A DNA stretch of 64,000 nucleotides from an uncultured Lachnospiraceae bacterium (GTDB lineage Bacteria; Bacillota; Clostridia; Lachnospirales; Lachnospiraceae). The DNA lies in NCBI GenBank assembly GCA_947624875.1, contig CANQMA010000002.1:1-64000 (forward strand), in the 5' to 3' direction. Each line of letters opens with the position of its first letter. The stretch's first letter is position 1. The notes under the pieces were generated by a model that searched no databases, was not told the DNA's origin, and saw only the letters and a list, made by a program, of their open reading frames with translations. Both the position numbers and the translations under genes were made by a program. This document shows positions 8,930 to 17,999 of this stretch, piece by piece.

Positions 8930-9636
8930 TACTTTTCACCTCCCATCGATATTGTTAAGCGTTTCATGATAATTGAAACGGATACCTTTACCATATAATA
9001 AATGGATTTAAATTTCCGAATCGAGCTGACGCCGCCCTCGCGCTCATGCATAATGACCGGCACTTCTTCAATTTTTGCGCCATGCATAACGCCGGTGACA
9101 ATCGCTTCCGGTTCCGGGTAATCCTGCGCATAGTCGGTGGAATACAGGCATGTCAGTCGGGCATTGGTTGCCCGGAATCCGCTTGTGACGTCATAAACCT
9201 TTTGACCGCACATCAGACGGATTAAAAAACTTAAAAAGTTAATGCCGGCGCGCCGCATCGCCGAAGACTGAAATCCCTCTTTATCAATAAATCTTGAGCC
9301 GACCGTCATATCAGCCCTGCCGTCCAAAATCGGCTGAATCAGTTTAGAAATATATGCAGGGTCATGTTGTCCGTCGCCGTCAATCTGAATTGCAATATCA
9401 TAACCGTTCTCAGCAGCATACATATAACCTGCCTGAACCGCGCCGCCAATTCCTAAGTTGACGGGGAGCGTAATGTAGTTTGCGCCGATCCGCGCCAAAA
9501 TTTCTTCGGTCTGGTCCGTAGAACAGTCATTGACAACCAGATAGTCAACATCTGCATCACAATCGGTCAAGCGATGGATCACTTTTTCAATATTTTCACT
9601 TTCATTAAATGCCGGAACAATTACCAGTATTTTCAT
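8929..9636 (-). CDS. DPM1-like polyprenyl-phosphate glycosyltransferase (GT2)
   Basis: A 235-residue GT-A fold family 2 enzyme. VPAFNESENI starts the nucleotide-binding region, VVNDCSTDQT follows, and IQIDGDGQHDP contains the metal-binding DxD. NLGIGGAVQAGY and TVGSRFI are hallmarks of the dolichyl-phosphate mannose synthase-like subgroup. It likely moves a sugar from a nucleotide donor to undecaprenyl phosphate on the cytoplasmic face. It has no membrane helices of its own, and the neighbouring DUF2304 and GtrA proteins could supply anchoring and flipping. Its ribosome site (gaggagg) lies within the 3' end of the DUF6020 gene, one base away. Confidence 0.92.
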   Translation of the reverse strand: MKILVIVPAFNESENIEKVIHRLTDCDADVDYLVVNDCSTDQTEEILARIGANYITLPVNLGIGGAVQAGYMYAAENGYDIAIQIDGDGQHDPAYISKLIQPILDGRADMTVGSRFIDKEGFQSSAMRRAGINFLSFLIRLMCGQKVYDVTSGFRATNARLTCLYSTDYAQDYPEPEAIVTGVMHGAKIEEVPVIMHEREGGVSSIRKFKSIYYMVKVSVSIIMKRLTISMGGEK

Positions 9637-9637
9637 A

Positions 9638-11524
9638 TCAATCCTCCTCTTTATTTTTTTGAGAAATAAAATATCCGGTCATAATCACATACACAGGAGT
9701 ACTTAATACGATTGGATAAACATATCGCATCATCGTATTTGCAGGTCCTGCAATCGCTGTCAGTAATAGAACAAACATCGGAGTCATCATCAGAATTTTT
9801 TTCTTATCTTTATAGCGGATCAGCGCAGCAATCATGCAAAACAGTCCCCACACGTAAAATCCGATGCTGACAAACATGCCGATTCCCGGAAAACTACGTA
9901 TAATAGTGGACATCTGCGTCATCTCTCCACGAATTGTATCAAGACTTTTAATCGTAGTCAAACCGTAGGGTTCTCCGGTAGGAGCAATTGTTGTGTAAGT
10001 AAGCCATCGCTGCGCTTCCGGATAAAAATATCCGTAGCAGTTGCTCATTGTCGCCTGAACATATAATCCCGGATATTTAATCAGATATTTCTCCCATACT
10101 TTCAAGAAGTTCGAAAATTGTTCTTTGGTATGGTCCTTTTTATAATTGATTTTTACCGGATCGGAAAGCTCCGGATTGTATATCTTAGCCAGACGGGAAT
10201 AGTTGAGCACGCCGTCAATCGCTTCAATATCTTCCTGAGAAAGTTCATCCCCATGTTCTTTTACCAGACGTGCAATCTGCTGAAATGGAATCGAATACGC
10301 TTCTGCAGGACTTCCCGGAGAAATCTTTAATGCAGGATAAACCACATAAGTGACCAGCATAAAAATTACAATAGGGGCAAACAGTGGAAGTACAAGTTGT
10401 TTCAAGTGCTTTCTGTATGCAATGATAAAAATAACTGCGGAAATGGCGACAATATAGAGCCCGTTATTCCTTAAGAACATCATCAAAAGAGCAAATAATG
10501 CAATTTCAATGAGGTTCTGTTTTTTGCTGATAAATTCTTTCGGGCTGCGCACCAGTTCAATCACAAGTAAAAGATAGAGCAGCGTCACAAAAGAGAAGTT
10601 CGTATCTTTTAATGTGGCAAAAGCAAAGTTCGCATTTAATGGAAGAAGTCCATATAATAATAGCAGTAAAACTCTTATTTTTTTGTTAATTCCTTTTTTG
10701 GCAAGAAAACGAATCGTGTAGGATAAAACCAATGCAAAAAGAACTGCCTGAACAGATACAAACAGAAATAGTCCAATGTATGCAGAACCGAGAAGATTTC
10801 CGATTTTCATAAACAGGACAGCGAGTAAGGTCTGCAGAACCGGATTATTATTATTTAGGGTCACATTCGGGTCAATTGGCGTAACGACACGAAGACTATT
10901 GGTATCGATGCCGTAAAATGTGTTTAACATATCAAAAAAGTCGTAGTTTGTAAGTCCGGGGAACGTGGCGATAAAATATGGAAGCCACATCAGAAGAATC
11001 AGTCCCGCCACAGCAAACAGGGATTTTCTGTTTGTTGTAAACCAGGAAGTAACCTTCTGGTCTTCTTTTACAAAGGAGATTTTTCGGAACAAAACAAAAA
11101 TGCCGCAAATAGCAAAATAGAATAAAACTCCGTGTCCAATAAAGGAAAGCAGAGCTTTTACAAAATTGCGTCCGCCGCCAAAAATCAAATCCCAGCTGGC
11201 AGTTGCTTTAAAAGACATGCCGAAAACCTGAAAAAAGGAAAAGATTGCAGCGAACACAACGGCGCATTTTGACATTTTCGGTTCACACTGCCAGATGATA
11301 TAAAACAGAATAGACAGCGCGGCTAAAATAATCCATGACTCGCTGGTATATCCGCCAAGCGAAATTTTAATATCCCATAACATTCTGAAAAGAATATGGG
11401 GATTATCTACCAGCATATTCTCTTCAATGACTTTATTTGTAACAGTGTTTAATGATAAATGCAATGCAATATTGGCTAGAAACGCAAAGAAAACACACAG
11501 TCCGAGTTTTTTCCGATTAATCAT
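9638..11524 (-). CDS. DUF6020-type polytopic membrane protein
   Basis: A 628-residue protein with at least a dozen hydrophobic helices and a large loop near residues 400-500. It resembles the DUF6020 group of Clostridia, thought to be GT-C-like, but I recognise this from general pattern only. A possible acidic GT-C site lies around FPGLTNYDFFDML (residues about 190-202), followed by the conserved-looking NNNNPVLQTLL. In this operon it could transfer a lipid-linked sugar on the outer face, in parallel with the second GT-C protein. Ribosome site gggagg before ATG 11524. Confidence 0.7.
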   Translation of the reverse strand: MINRKKLGLCVFFAFLANIALHLSLNTVTNKVIEENMLVDNPHILFRMLWDIKISLGGYTSESWIILAALSILFYIIWQCEPKMSKCAVVFAAIFSFFQVFGMSFKATASWDLIFGGGRNFVKALLSFIGHGVLFYFAICGIFVLFRKISFVKEDQKVTSWFTTNRKSLFAVAGLILLMWLPYFIATFPGLTNYDFFDMLNTFYGIDTNSLRVVTPIDPNVTLNNNNPVLQTLLAVLFMKIGNLLGSAYIGLFLFVSVQAVLFALVLSYTIRFLAKKGINKKIRVLLLLLYGLLPLNANFAFATLKDTNFSFVTLLYLLLVIELVRSPKEFISKKQNLIEIALFALLMMFLRNNGLYIVAISAVIFIIAYRKHLKQLVLPLFAPIVIFMLVTYVVYPALKISPGSPAEAYSIPFQQIARLVKEHGDELSQEDIEAIDGVLNYSRLAKIYNPELSDPVKINYKKDHTKEQFSNFLKVWEKYLIKYPGLYVQATMSNCYGYFYPEAQRWLTYTTIAPTGEPYGLTTIKSLDTIRGEMTQMSTIIRSFPGIGMFVSIGFYVWGLFCMIAALIRYKDKKKILMMTPMFVLLLTAIAGPANTMMRYVYPIVLSTPVYVIMTGYFISQKNKEED

Positions 11525-11579
11525 TTAAAACCTCCCAAACAATGGATCTATTACCATCTCTCAACAAAATTCAATAATC

Positions 11580-11608
11580 ATTTTACCTACTATATTAATA
11601 TAACACAA
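11580..11608 (-). promoter_or_regulatory. Possible promoter for the DUF6020 operon
   Basis: On the minus strand TTGTGT, 17-base spacer, TAAAAT, about 60 bases before ATG 11524 in the 113-base gap behind gtrA. The -35 match is moderate; read-through from gtrA is also possible. Confidence 0.4.
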
Positions 11609-11637
11609 CTTTCTTTTTTTAAAAATCCACATTTTCG

Positions 11638-12102
11638 TCAGTTATTTTCCTGGGAGTCTTTCTTTTTAAAAATCAGTAATTTACTGAAAATATAATTTAA
11701 AATCACGACGATAATACTTACCAAAATTTTGCTCAGCATTCCCTCGATACCAAAAATCGTCTGATGAAGCCCCAGTTTGACCAGGAGAGGAACGCCGAAT
11801 ATTTCCAGCAGTCCTGTCAGAAATCTTGCGGAAACAAAGAGAAAAGCTTCTCTTAAAACATATTTGAATTTCCAGCTGTAACTTTGGAATACCCATATTT
11901 TATTGGTGATATATGCGAAAATAACTGCAATCGTCCATGAAATAATATTTGAGACAAGCACTTTTGTGTCAGCATTTGTGATTGGAAGCGTAGAAACCGT
12001 AATCGCATAAGATGCCCAGTTTACAACCGTAGTGGCGCCTCCCATAATAAGATACATAATGATTTCTTTATATTTCGAAAATAATGATTTAATGTGGTTC
12101 AT
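11638..12102 (-). CDS. GtrA-family membrane protein
   Basis: A 154-residue protein with four hydrophobic helices matching the GtrA family (PF04138): YLIMGGATTVVNWASY near the start, AYITNKIWVF in the middle and NYIFSKLLIF at the end. GtrA-type proteins are thought to flip polyprenyl-phosphate-linked sugars across the membrane and pair with DPM1-like synthases and GT-C transferases, all present just downstream. I moved the start from 12132 to ATG 12102, because AGGAGG (12120-12115) lies ahead of this codon and the upstream extension runs through that site. Confidence 0.9.
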   Translation of the reverse strand: MNHIKSLFSKYKEIIMYLIMGGATTVVNWASYAITVSTLPITNADTKVLVSNIISWTIAVIFAYITNKIWVFQSYSWKFKYVLREAFLFVSARFLTGLLEIFGVPLLVKLGLHQTIFGIEGMLSKILVSIIVVILNYIFSKLLIFKKKDSQENN

Positions 12103-12143
12103 AGTAATTTTAATCCTCCTAAAATCGTGCAAAATGCATGTTA

Positions 12144-12171
12144 ATTATATTACATAATAAAAAAAAAACAA
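12144..12171 (-). promoter_or_regulatory. Possible promoter for gtrA
   Basis: TATAAT on the minus strand (12149-12144) with a weak -35 TTGTTT 16 bases upstream. It falls in a run of ten A residues (plus strand) that is otherwise unremarkable. Confidence 0.4.
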
Positions 12172-12298
12172 GGTCTGCGAAGATTCTGTCAAAATAAAAA
12201 TGTGGATTTATCAAAAGGAATACAAAGAGGATCATAAGGAACAGTGTGCCAACGCACCGAATTTAATATGCACGGAACAATGAAATTTTTGATATTAC

Positions 12299-12327
12299 TG
12301 TACACAAGACGCAAAAAAGGGTATAAT
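12299..12327 (+). promoter_or_regulatory. Promoter for the GT2-TagF fusion gene
   Basis: TGTACA, 17-base spacer and a perfect TATAAT (12322-12327), 66 bases before the chosen ATG. Confidence 0.5.
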
Positions 12328-12392
12328 AAAAAAATCTGATAAAATTTCGTAGAAAAATATCAAATTCTTTGTGGGGAAAACTAGGAGGAAAA

Positions 12393-14954
12393 ATGCAGAA
12401 GAAAGTTAGTATTATAGTACCAATATATAAAGTTGAGAAGTGGCTTGACAGATGTCTGGATTCTTTGGTTCATCAGACATTAGAAGAGATTGAAATTATT
12501 GCAGTAAACGATGGAAGCCCTGACAACAGTCAGGCAATCATTGACCGGTATGTTGAACAATATCCGGATAAAGTGTATGGATATATTAAGGAAAATGGGG
12601 GATTGTCGGATGCCCGGAATTATGGGCTGCAGTATGCGCATGGAGAATATATTGCGTTTGTGGACAGTGATGATTATGTAGATGTCACTGCCTATGAAAA
12701 ACTCTATAATAAAGCAAAAGAAGAAGATTCTGAGATTGTAGTCTGCGGCTATTTCAAAGTGAATGATGCGGACAATACGATGAAAAGCGCCCAGAAAGGA
12801 AATCTTGCATATTACAATGCGTCAGCAAAGGAAAATAAAGACCTGATTGAAATTAATGCGCCATATGCATGGAATAAACTGGTGAAAAAGGAATTGTTCG
12901 ACCGAACCGGAATTCTTTTTCCAAAGGGATATATTTATGAGGATATCTGCACAATGTATCCGCTGCTTGCATGCGCAAAAAAAGTATCAAAGGTAGACGA
13001 AGAATTAATTTATTATATTATTGAACGCGAAGACTCTATCACGGCAACGTTTAATAAATCGAAAGCGCTCATTGTAAAAAGCCTGGAACTGTTAAATCAA
13101 AGATTTATCAATCTGGGGCTTTTTGATGAATTTAGAGATCAGATTGTGGTAATCAATCTGCGTCATATTTATTTTAGACTGACAGAGTTTCACAGGTATA
13201 AGGACCGGAAACATCAGATACAATTAATTAACAATTCATTCCGACTGCTGAATAAGTATTTTCCTGACTGGAGAGTGAATTCAGGAAATTATATTTATTT
13301 TAGGCTGCGGAAAGACCGAAATATCAAGCGGTGGTTTTATAAGAGAAGATTATACTGGATTATGGTAGCGCTCATGCCGCTGAATTGGATTATTGCATAT
13401 AGAGAAAATGATTATAACAAAACGCATCCGTTTAGTGATATGAAAAGAAAATATGTAAGTTATTGTGAGACAAAAAAGGTTGCACCAAAACGGGTGCTGA
13501 TAGAATCTTTTCATGGAAAAAACATTTCGGATTCTCCATATTATATCATGAAAGAACTGGTGAAACGGGGAGGATATCAGATTTACGTTACTTCTACAAA
13601 AAATGCGTGGAAGGAAAATAAAGAGTTTATCCGCCGCAATCATTATCCTGTGAAGTTAGTACAATTGGGGACAGCGAAGTATTATAAAATTCTCGCCACG
13701 GCAAAATATCTTGTGAATAATGTTTCATTTCCAATCTGCCAGGTGACGAGAAAAGAGCAGATTTATCTGAATACATGGCATGGCACGCCGTTAAAGACAC
13801 TTGGAAAAAATATGCGCAAGGGAATTGAGTCCATGTTTAATATTCAGCATAATTTTCTGCAGAGCACGTATCTTTTGTTCCCAAATGAGTTTACAAAAGA
13901 CTGTATGATGGAAGATTATAATCTGGACAAGCTGTATACCAGGACAACGATTGTTTCCGGCTATCCAAGAAATTCGATTTTCAGTGATCCGGAGGCGGGC
14001 AGAAAAGTGAAAGAACAGCTGGGGCTTACCGGAAAGACGGTCTATATCTATATGCCGACATGGCGTGGGAAGAACAGTTATGGGAAAATGGGAATCGAAC
14101 AGGTTGACGAGATATTGAGCGCATTGGATCAGGAGCTTGATCAGGATCATCTGCTCTTTGTAAATTTACATCCAAACATTGGATCTGAAATAGATTACAA
14201 TCAATATCAATACATTCAACCGTTCCCGAAACAAGTGCCGAATTACGAGTTTGTAAATTGTTCGGATGCGCTGATTACGGATTATTCCAGTATCTTTTTT
14301 GATTATTCCATTACCAGAAAACCAATTGTTCTGTTTATGTATGATTTTGACGAATACATGGAAGAACGGGGAATGTATCTCGACATAGAACAACTGCCAT
14401 TTAAAAAGATATACAGTATCGAGGATATGTGCAGGGTAGTTAGAAATCATGAAATAAGCGGTTACACATATGACAATGCGACGGATTATTTCAATCAGTT
14501 TTTAAAATACGATTCTTTGGATGCAACGGAAAAACTTGTCGATTTTGTTTTTGAACAAAAGGATCGGGGTCTGCTGGTACAAAGTTATGCGTCAAACAAG
14601 GAAAAGGCGTGGAAAGTATGCATTCAGAAAGGCAGAATTGACAACAAAGAAAAGTATGACGAATTCATTTATTCCAATGATTTAGAAAATACGATTTTTG
14701 TGATAAGAAACACGCATTTCCACGCTTTGATGAATAAGTGGTTCTATGAGGAATATAACCAGAAAGTGACTTATATTATTTTCAAATATAATAGACTCAT
14801 AAATAGTAAAGATGAAAAAATATTTAAGTCTGAAAAAGAAAGTCTCAGCAGTGAAAGAGAAAAAATAAAACAAAAGGCCCGAAACAGAGCGTTTGAGCGT
14901 TCTCTGCCGGGAATCAACATCAGCAATAGAAAGAAGATTAAGCGGATTATTTAA
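12393..14954 (+). CDS. GT2 and CDP-glycerol glycerophosphotransferase fusion
   Basis: An 853-residue two-domain enzyme. Residues 1-250 are a family 2 glycosyltransferase (VSIIVPIYKVEKWLDRCLDS, NDGSPDNS, FVDSDDYVD with the DxD). Residues about 370-720 are a CDP-glycerol glycerophosphotransferase-like domain (PF04464): NTWHGTPLK near residue 460 and ITDYSSIFFDY near 628, with the His and Asp/Ser of the TagF active-site region. Together they suggest addition of a sugar and of glycerol- or ribitol-phosphate units to a wall or secreted polymer. The last 130 residues are basic and not recognised. The start is ATG 12393 behind AGGAGG, not the TTG at 12369. It stands about 40 kb from the other TagF-type genes. 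The actual polyol substrate cannot be told from sequence. Confidence 0.9.
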   Translation: MQKKVSIIVPIYKVEKWLDRCLDSLVHQTLEEIEIIAVNDGSPDNSQAIIDRYVEQYPDKVYGYIKENGGLSDARNYGLQYAHGEYIAFVDSDDYVDVTAYEKLYNKAKEEDSEIVVCGYFKVNDADNTMKSAQKGNLAYYNASAKENKDLIEINAPYAWNKLVKKELFDRTGILFPKGYIYEDICTMYPLLACAKKVSKVDEELIYYIIEREDSITATFNKSKALIVKSLELLNQRFINLGLFDEFRDQIVVINLRHIYFRLTEFHRYKDRKHQIQLINNSFRLLNKYFPDWRVNSGNYIYFRLRKDRNIKRWFYKRRLYWIMVALMPLNWIIAYRENDYNKTHPFSDMKRKYVSYCETKKVAPKRVLIESFHGKNISDSPYYIMKELVKRGGYQIYVTSTKNAWKENKEFIRRNHYPVKLVQLGTAKYYKILATAKYLVNNVSFPICQVTRKEQIYLNTWHGTPLKTLGKNMRKGIESMFNIQHNFLQSTYLLFPNEFTKDCMMEDYNLDKLYTRTTIVSGYPRNSIFSDPEAGRKVKEQLGLTGKTVYIYMPTWRGKNSYGKMGIEQVDEILSALDQELDQDHLLFVNLHPNIGSEIDYNQYQYIQPFPKQVPNYEFVNCSDALITDYSSIFFDYSITRKPIVLFMYDFDEYMEERGMYLDIEQLPFKKIYSIEDMCRVVRNHEISGYTYDNATDYFNQFLKYDSLDATEKLVDFVFEQKDRGLLVQSYASNKEKAWKVCIQKGRIDNKEKYDEFIYSNDLENTIFVIRNTHFHALMNKWFYEEYNQKVTYIIFKYNRLINSKDEKIFKSEKESLSSEREKIKQKARNRAFERSLPGINISNRKKIKRII

Positions 14955-14999
14955 CCCGTGATTATAAAGGCATGGGAGAAAAATTATAGGAGAAAAGCC

Positions 15000-16097
15000 A
15001 TGGCAAAGAATGGAGTTCCCGTAGAAACTACGGAAGAAAAATATGAACGGGCAAGAAGGTTAGAATCTTCTACCGAATGTCTGCTGCGGGATAAGGAACG
15101 GGCAGATATTTATAAGAAGGTGTCAAAAATCTATGAGGAACTTGGTTCCTATGAAGATGCAAAAGAGCGCAGGGAAGCCTGCGCAGCAAAAGCGTCTGAA
15201 TATCGAAAAAAATATCAGAGACAGGAAGAAGAGAAAAAGGCGTTAGAGCAGAAAAACAAAGAGCAGGAAGAACATTCAGGCGGCAGGAAAGCCGGGAAGG
15301 CAGTATTGGTACTGATTGCGCTGGTACTGATTGCAGCGGCAGGATTTGCCGTATTCTTAAAGACAAAGCCGGGACGCTACGCCAGAGCTGACTTTTACGA
15401 AAAGCATGAAAACTATAAAAAATCCTATCAGATGTTTCAAAATCTAAAAGGGTATCGGGATAGCGCAGACCGGAGCAAAGAATGTTATTACGAATATGCA
15501 GGTCAATGCGCAGAGCAGAAAGATCTGACCACCGCAAAAAATGTGTATCGACAACTGCAGGATTATAAAGAGAGCGAAGAGCGACTGACAGAAGTCGAGA
15601 TAGAAAATATCCGGGAAAAAGATATTGGCGATGAAGTCTTATATGGGGAGTGCCGGTGGCTCATTCTCGAAAAAGAGAAAGACCGCGTATTCCTTTTGAA
15701 ATCAGTACCGGTCAATGGAGTCGCCTACAATGAGCATGTTGGGAAAGAAACGACGACATGGGAAAATTCGAGTCTTCGCGAATATCTCAACAGCGCATTT
15801 ATCGACGAGACTTTTAACACGCCGGCACAGAGCCGTATTGAAACGACAGCAATACAGACCGCAGACAAACAAAAGGTAATCACAACGAAAGACCGGCTGT
15901 TTCTGTTAAACGCCGGGCAGGCAGAGCAGTATCAGGACATTCACCAAAATTATCTGAGAGACTGGTGGGTAATTGATGCCGGAGCCCATAAAAACACGGC
16001 GCAGTTTGTATCTTACGGAGTCCTGATGCCATATGGATATGATGTGACCGATACGAATATTAACATCCGTCCGGCGATGTGGATTTCCATAAAATAA
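15000..16097 (+). CDS. Membrane-anchored DUF6273 protein
   Basis: A 365-residue protein. Residues 1-95 are charged, probably helical and cytoplasmic (TPR-like K-V-S-K-I-Y-E-E-L-G-S-Y-E-D-A), residues about 97-120 are one hydrophobic helix, then comes a second short TPR-like stretch (YEKHENYKKSYQMFQNLKGY). The C-terminal 150 residues match the DUF6273 pattern: WLILEKEKDRVFLLK, TTWENSSLREYLNS, RLFLLNAGQ and an end near R-P-A-M-W-I. Function is unknown; the domain is common in Clostridial surface proteins. Start chosen at ATG 15000 (aggag ahead) rather than GTG 14958. It is 45 bases behind the fusion gene, so co-transcription is likely. Confidence 0.8.
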   Translation: MAKNGVPVETTEEKYERARRLESSTECLLRDKERADIYKKVSKIYEELGSYEDAKERREACAAKASEYRKKYQRQEEEKKALEQKNKEQEEHSGGRKAGKAVLVLIALVLIAAAGFAVFLKTKPGRYARADFYEKHENYKKSYQMFQNLKGYRDSADRSKECYYEYAGQCAEQKDLTTAKNVYRQLQDYKESEERLTEVEIENIREKDIGDEVLYGECRWLILEKEKDRVFLLKSVPVNGVAYNEHVGKETTTWENSSLREYLNSAFIDETFNTPAQSRIETTAIQTADKQKVITTKDRLFLLNAGQAEQYQDIHQNYLRDWWVIDAGAHKNTAQFVSYGVLMPYGYDVTDTNINIRPAMWISIK

Positions 16098-16113
16098 GAA
16101 TCACAAGCAAATA

Positions 16114-16147
16114 AAAAGACCATCTGCAGTATTGCAGATGGTCTTTT
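16114..16147. terminator. Strong bidirectional terminator
   Basis: A perfect 15-bp stem (aaaagaccatctgca / tgcagatggtctttt) with a four-base loop, with A and T runs on either side. It sits between the convergent DUF6273 and minus-strand membrane protein genes and can serve both. Confidence 0.92.
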
Positions 16148-16179
16148 ATTTGTGGTTTGAAATTATTTTTCAGGCGTAC

Positions 16180-16863
16180 TTACTGCACGTCACTGTAATA
16201 TGCTAAAACATCATATCCGCCGCGCATATTATCTTGAAGATAAAGTGTCAGCATACAGTCTTTTGTGCGCCAGAATGTGGACTTGTTTCCATTGCTGTAT
16301 TCCCGTACATGACTTGGTTCCCCATAAGCGGCTTTATTTTTTTCGACAATGGAATCATAACTGTCTCCAAGTGTTCCAAAGTTAATGCGGATTTCAGCAA
16401 GTTTGTCGTTTTTAAATTCGTAAGTAAGGTTCGCGTGCGGGTCTGACAGGATTACCTGCGCGCCAAAAAATTCCGGCGCTTTCTTGGCAGTATCCACAAA
16501 CGAGTAGGATACAAAGGAAATTCCGGAACCGTCAGAGGCATCCCCGGAGTCGCTTCCGTCATTGGTATCCTTCATTTTCTTTTCCATATTCATTACTTTT
16601 GATTTTTTCATTCCCAAGCGTAATTTCCGTACAGCCGCAATATCCGCATCAATGGTCGCGGTATAGTCGCCGGACTGCGAAACAACAGAAATCTGTGGAG
16701 CATTAGTATTTGAATTCGTCACGGGAGTTTCGTCCGTCCCTTTTAATTTCATTAACAAAATAATAGCAAAAACACAGATAACTGTGGTGATAATAGCAAT
16801 GATAAGATACTGTTTATTTTTATCCGTTGGATTCGTTTTGTTCTTTTGCTGCTCATTATTCAT
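16180..16863 (-). CDS. Membrane-anchored protein of unknown function
   Basis: A 227-residue protein with a short Lys/Asn-rich cytoplasmic start, one hydrophobic helix (about 20-42), a Ser/Thr/Asn linker and an outside domain. The outside part has an R-L-G-M-K-K-S-K-V motif followed later by a YGEPSHV motif, a pattern reminiscent of BamE/SmpA-like or PepSY-like small folds; this is only a resemblance. A Gly/Ser/Asp-rich loop (DGSDSGDASDGSG) interrupts it. The ribosome site gaggagg is strong. It is a single gene, convergent with the DUF6273 gene. No function assigned. Confidence 0.7.
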   Translation of the reverse strand: MNNEQQKNKTNPTDKNKQYLIIAIITTVICVFAIILLMKLKGTDETPVTNSNTNAPQISVVSQSGDYTATIDADIAAVRKLRLGMKKSKVMNMEKKMKDTNDGSDSGDASDGSGISFVSYSFVDTAKKAPEFFGAQVILSDPHANLTYEFKNDKLAEIRINFGTLGDSYDSIVEKNKAAYGEPSHVREYSNGNKSTFWRTKDCMLTLYLQDNMRGGYDVLAYYSDVQ

Positions 16864-16946
16864 GATACGCGGCCTCCTCTAAAAATATCTTTCTCAATCT
16901 TAACATAAACATGAAATAAATAAAAGAAAAATATCCGAAAAGGATA

Positions 16947-16974
16947 TTGAATCTTATAGAATATCTGATATAAT
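16947..16974 (+). promoter_or_regulatory. Promoter for the first ATP-grasp gene
   Basis: TTGAAT, 16-base spacer and TATAAT with an extended -10 TG (TGATATAAT). Transcription should start near 16981, giving an untranslated leader of about 137 bases. Confidence 0.7.
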
Positions 16975-16980
16975 GAAATT

Positions 16981-17117
16981 GTAGTACCAAATACTTGAGT
17001 GAGTCACTCCTATGACTCGCAGGTATACTAACATATTTTTCAGTCCGGAACGGTTAAGACAAGGGGGTCCTAACCGTTCTTTACGTTACGAGGATCTTGA
17101 TAGAAAGGGCAAAGAGA
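16981..17117 (+). ncRNA. Structured 5' leader of the ATP-grasp gene
   Basis: The leader can fold into separate elements. The first is a stem of tagtacc (16983-16988 region) with ggtatacta near 17022-17030, with a two-base bulge, enclosing a perfect gagtca/tgactc hairpin. The second is a 9-bp hairpin gaacggtta/taaccgttc (17048-17056 with 17071-17079) with a G-rich loop (aagggggtcc). No long T run follows, so it is not a simple terminator. I do not recognise it as a named riboswitch. A regulatory role is inference from length and pairing. Confidence 0.45.
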
Positions 17118-17999
17118 ATGAAAACAGCGTGGCTGATTGTCAATGGATACATGAGTAGTCAAAAATTTGATGAAATTTATATGTGGCTTATAAGGGCGGC
17201 AAAAAAGAAAGGCATTGCTTTAAAGAAATTGCCCAATGACCAATTAGCTTCAATTTTTCCTCTTGGCGGCGGCAGGACTTTCCGGGAAGAAAAACCGGAT
17301 TTTGTGTTGTTCTGGGATAAAGATGTGAAACTGGCAAGGATTCTTGAAGCGGAGGGGTTTGCAGTATTCAACTGCGCAGATGCAATCGAAGTGTGCGATG
17401 ACAAAGCGTTGACCTATCTCCGCCTCAAAAATACATCCATAAAAATGCCAAAAACTTTTGCTGCGCCAATGACTTTTGAAAAGTCTTATCAGGATTTTAA
17501 TTTTTTGCTGAAAGTGCAGGAAACTTTGGGTTATCCGATGATTTTAAAAGAAAACAAAGGATCGTTTGGGGAACAGGTCTATTTGGTAAACAATTACCGG
17601 GAGGCAGTACAAAAAATCAAGGAAATCGGGCATCATGAATTTGTGATGCAGGAATTTATAGAACACTCCAGGGGACGGGATGTCCGGATTCATGTGGTGG
17701 GAGATCAAATCGTCACGGCAATGAAAAGGACGAACTTAAAGGATTTCAGAGCCAATATTACGAATGGCGGGACCATGGAACCATGGGAGCCCACGAAAGA
17801 ACAGCAGCAGATGGCAATCGAGGTCTGCCGGAAACTGCGGCTGGATTTTGCCGGGGTCGATCTTCTCTTTGGAAATGATGAAGAACCATTGCTTTGTGAG
17901 GTAAATTCAAACGCTCATTTTAAAAATATTTATGACTGTACCGGAGTGAATGTTGCAGACGCCATTATCGGGCATCTCATGAAGAAAACAGGGCGCTGA
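17118..17999 (+). CDS. ATP-grasp ligase, RimK-like
   Basis: A 293-residue ATP-grasp protein. An N-terminal pre-ATP-grasp region (WLIVNGYMSSQKFDE) is followed by the ATP lid and base segment (YPMILKENKGSFGEQVYLV), the E-F-I-E-H-S-R-G-R-D-V-R-I-H-V-V-G central strand, and the metal/phosphate site EVNSNAHFKN. This matches RimK/LysX-type carboxylate-amine ligases, which join an amino acid or amine to a carboxylate through an acyl-phosphate. The substrate is unknown. Start chosen at ATG 17118 (aaaggg upstream) rather than the TTG at 17097, which has poor spacing. Its last 23 bases overlap the end of a related gene on the other strand. Confidence 0.85.
   Translation: MKTAWLIVNGYMSSQKFDEIYMWLIRAAKKKGIALKKLPNDQLASIFPLGGGRTFREEKPDFVLFWDKDVKLARILEAEGFAVFNCADAIEVCDDKALTYLRLKNTSIKMPKTFAAPMTFEKSYQDFNFLLKVQETLGYPMILKENKGSFGEQVYLVNNYREAVQKIKEIGHHEFVMQEFIEHSRGRDVRIHVVGDQIVTAMKRTNLKDFRANITNGGTMEPWEPTKEQQQMAIEVCRKLRLDFAGVDLLFGNDEEPLLCEVNSNAHFKNIYDCTGVNVADAIIGHLMKKTGR

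Noticed and set aside
15070-15537. 155-aa minus-strand ORF opposite the DUF6273 gene
   Set aside because: Shadow frame of a well-supported gene; composition (Leu/Ser/Arg-rich, no family) is typical of antisense reading.
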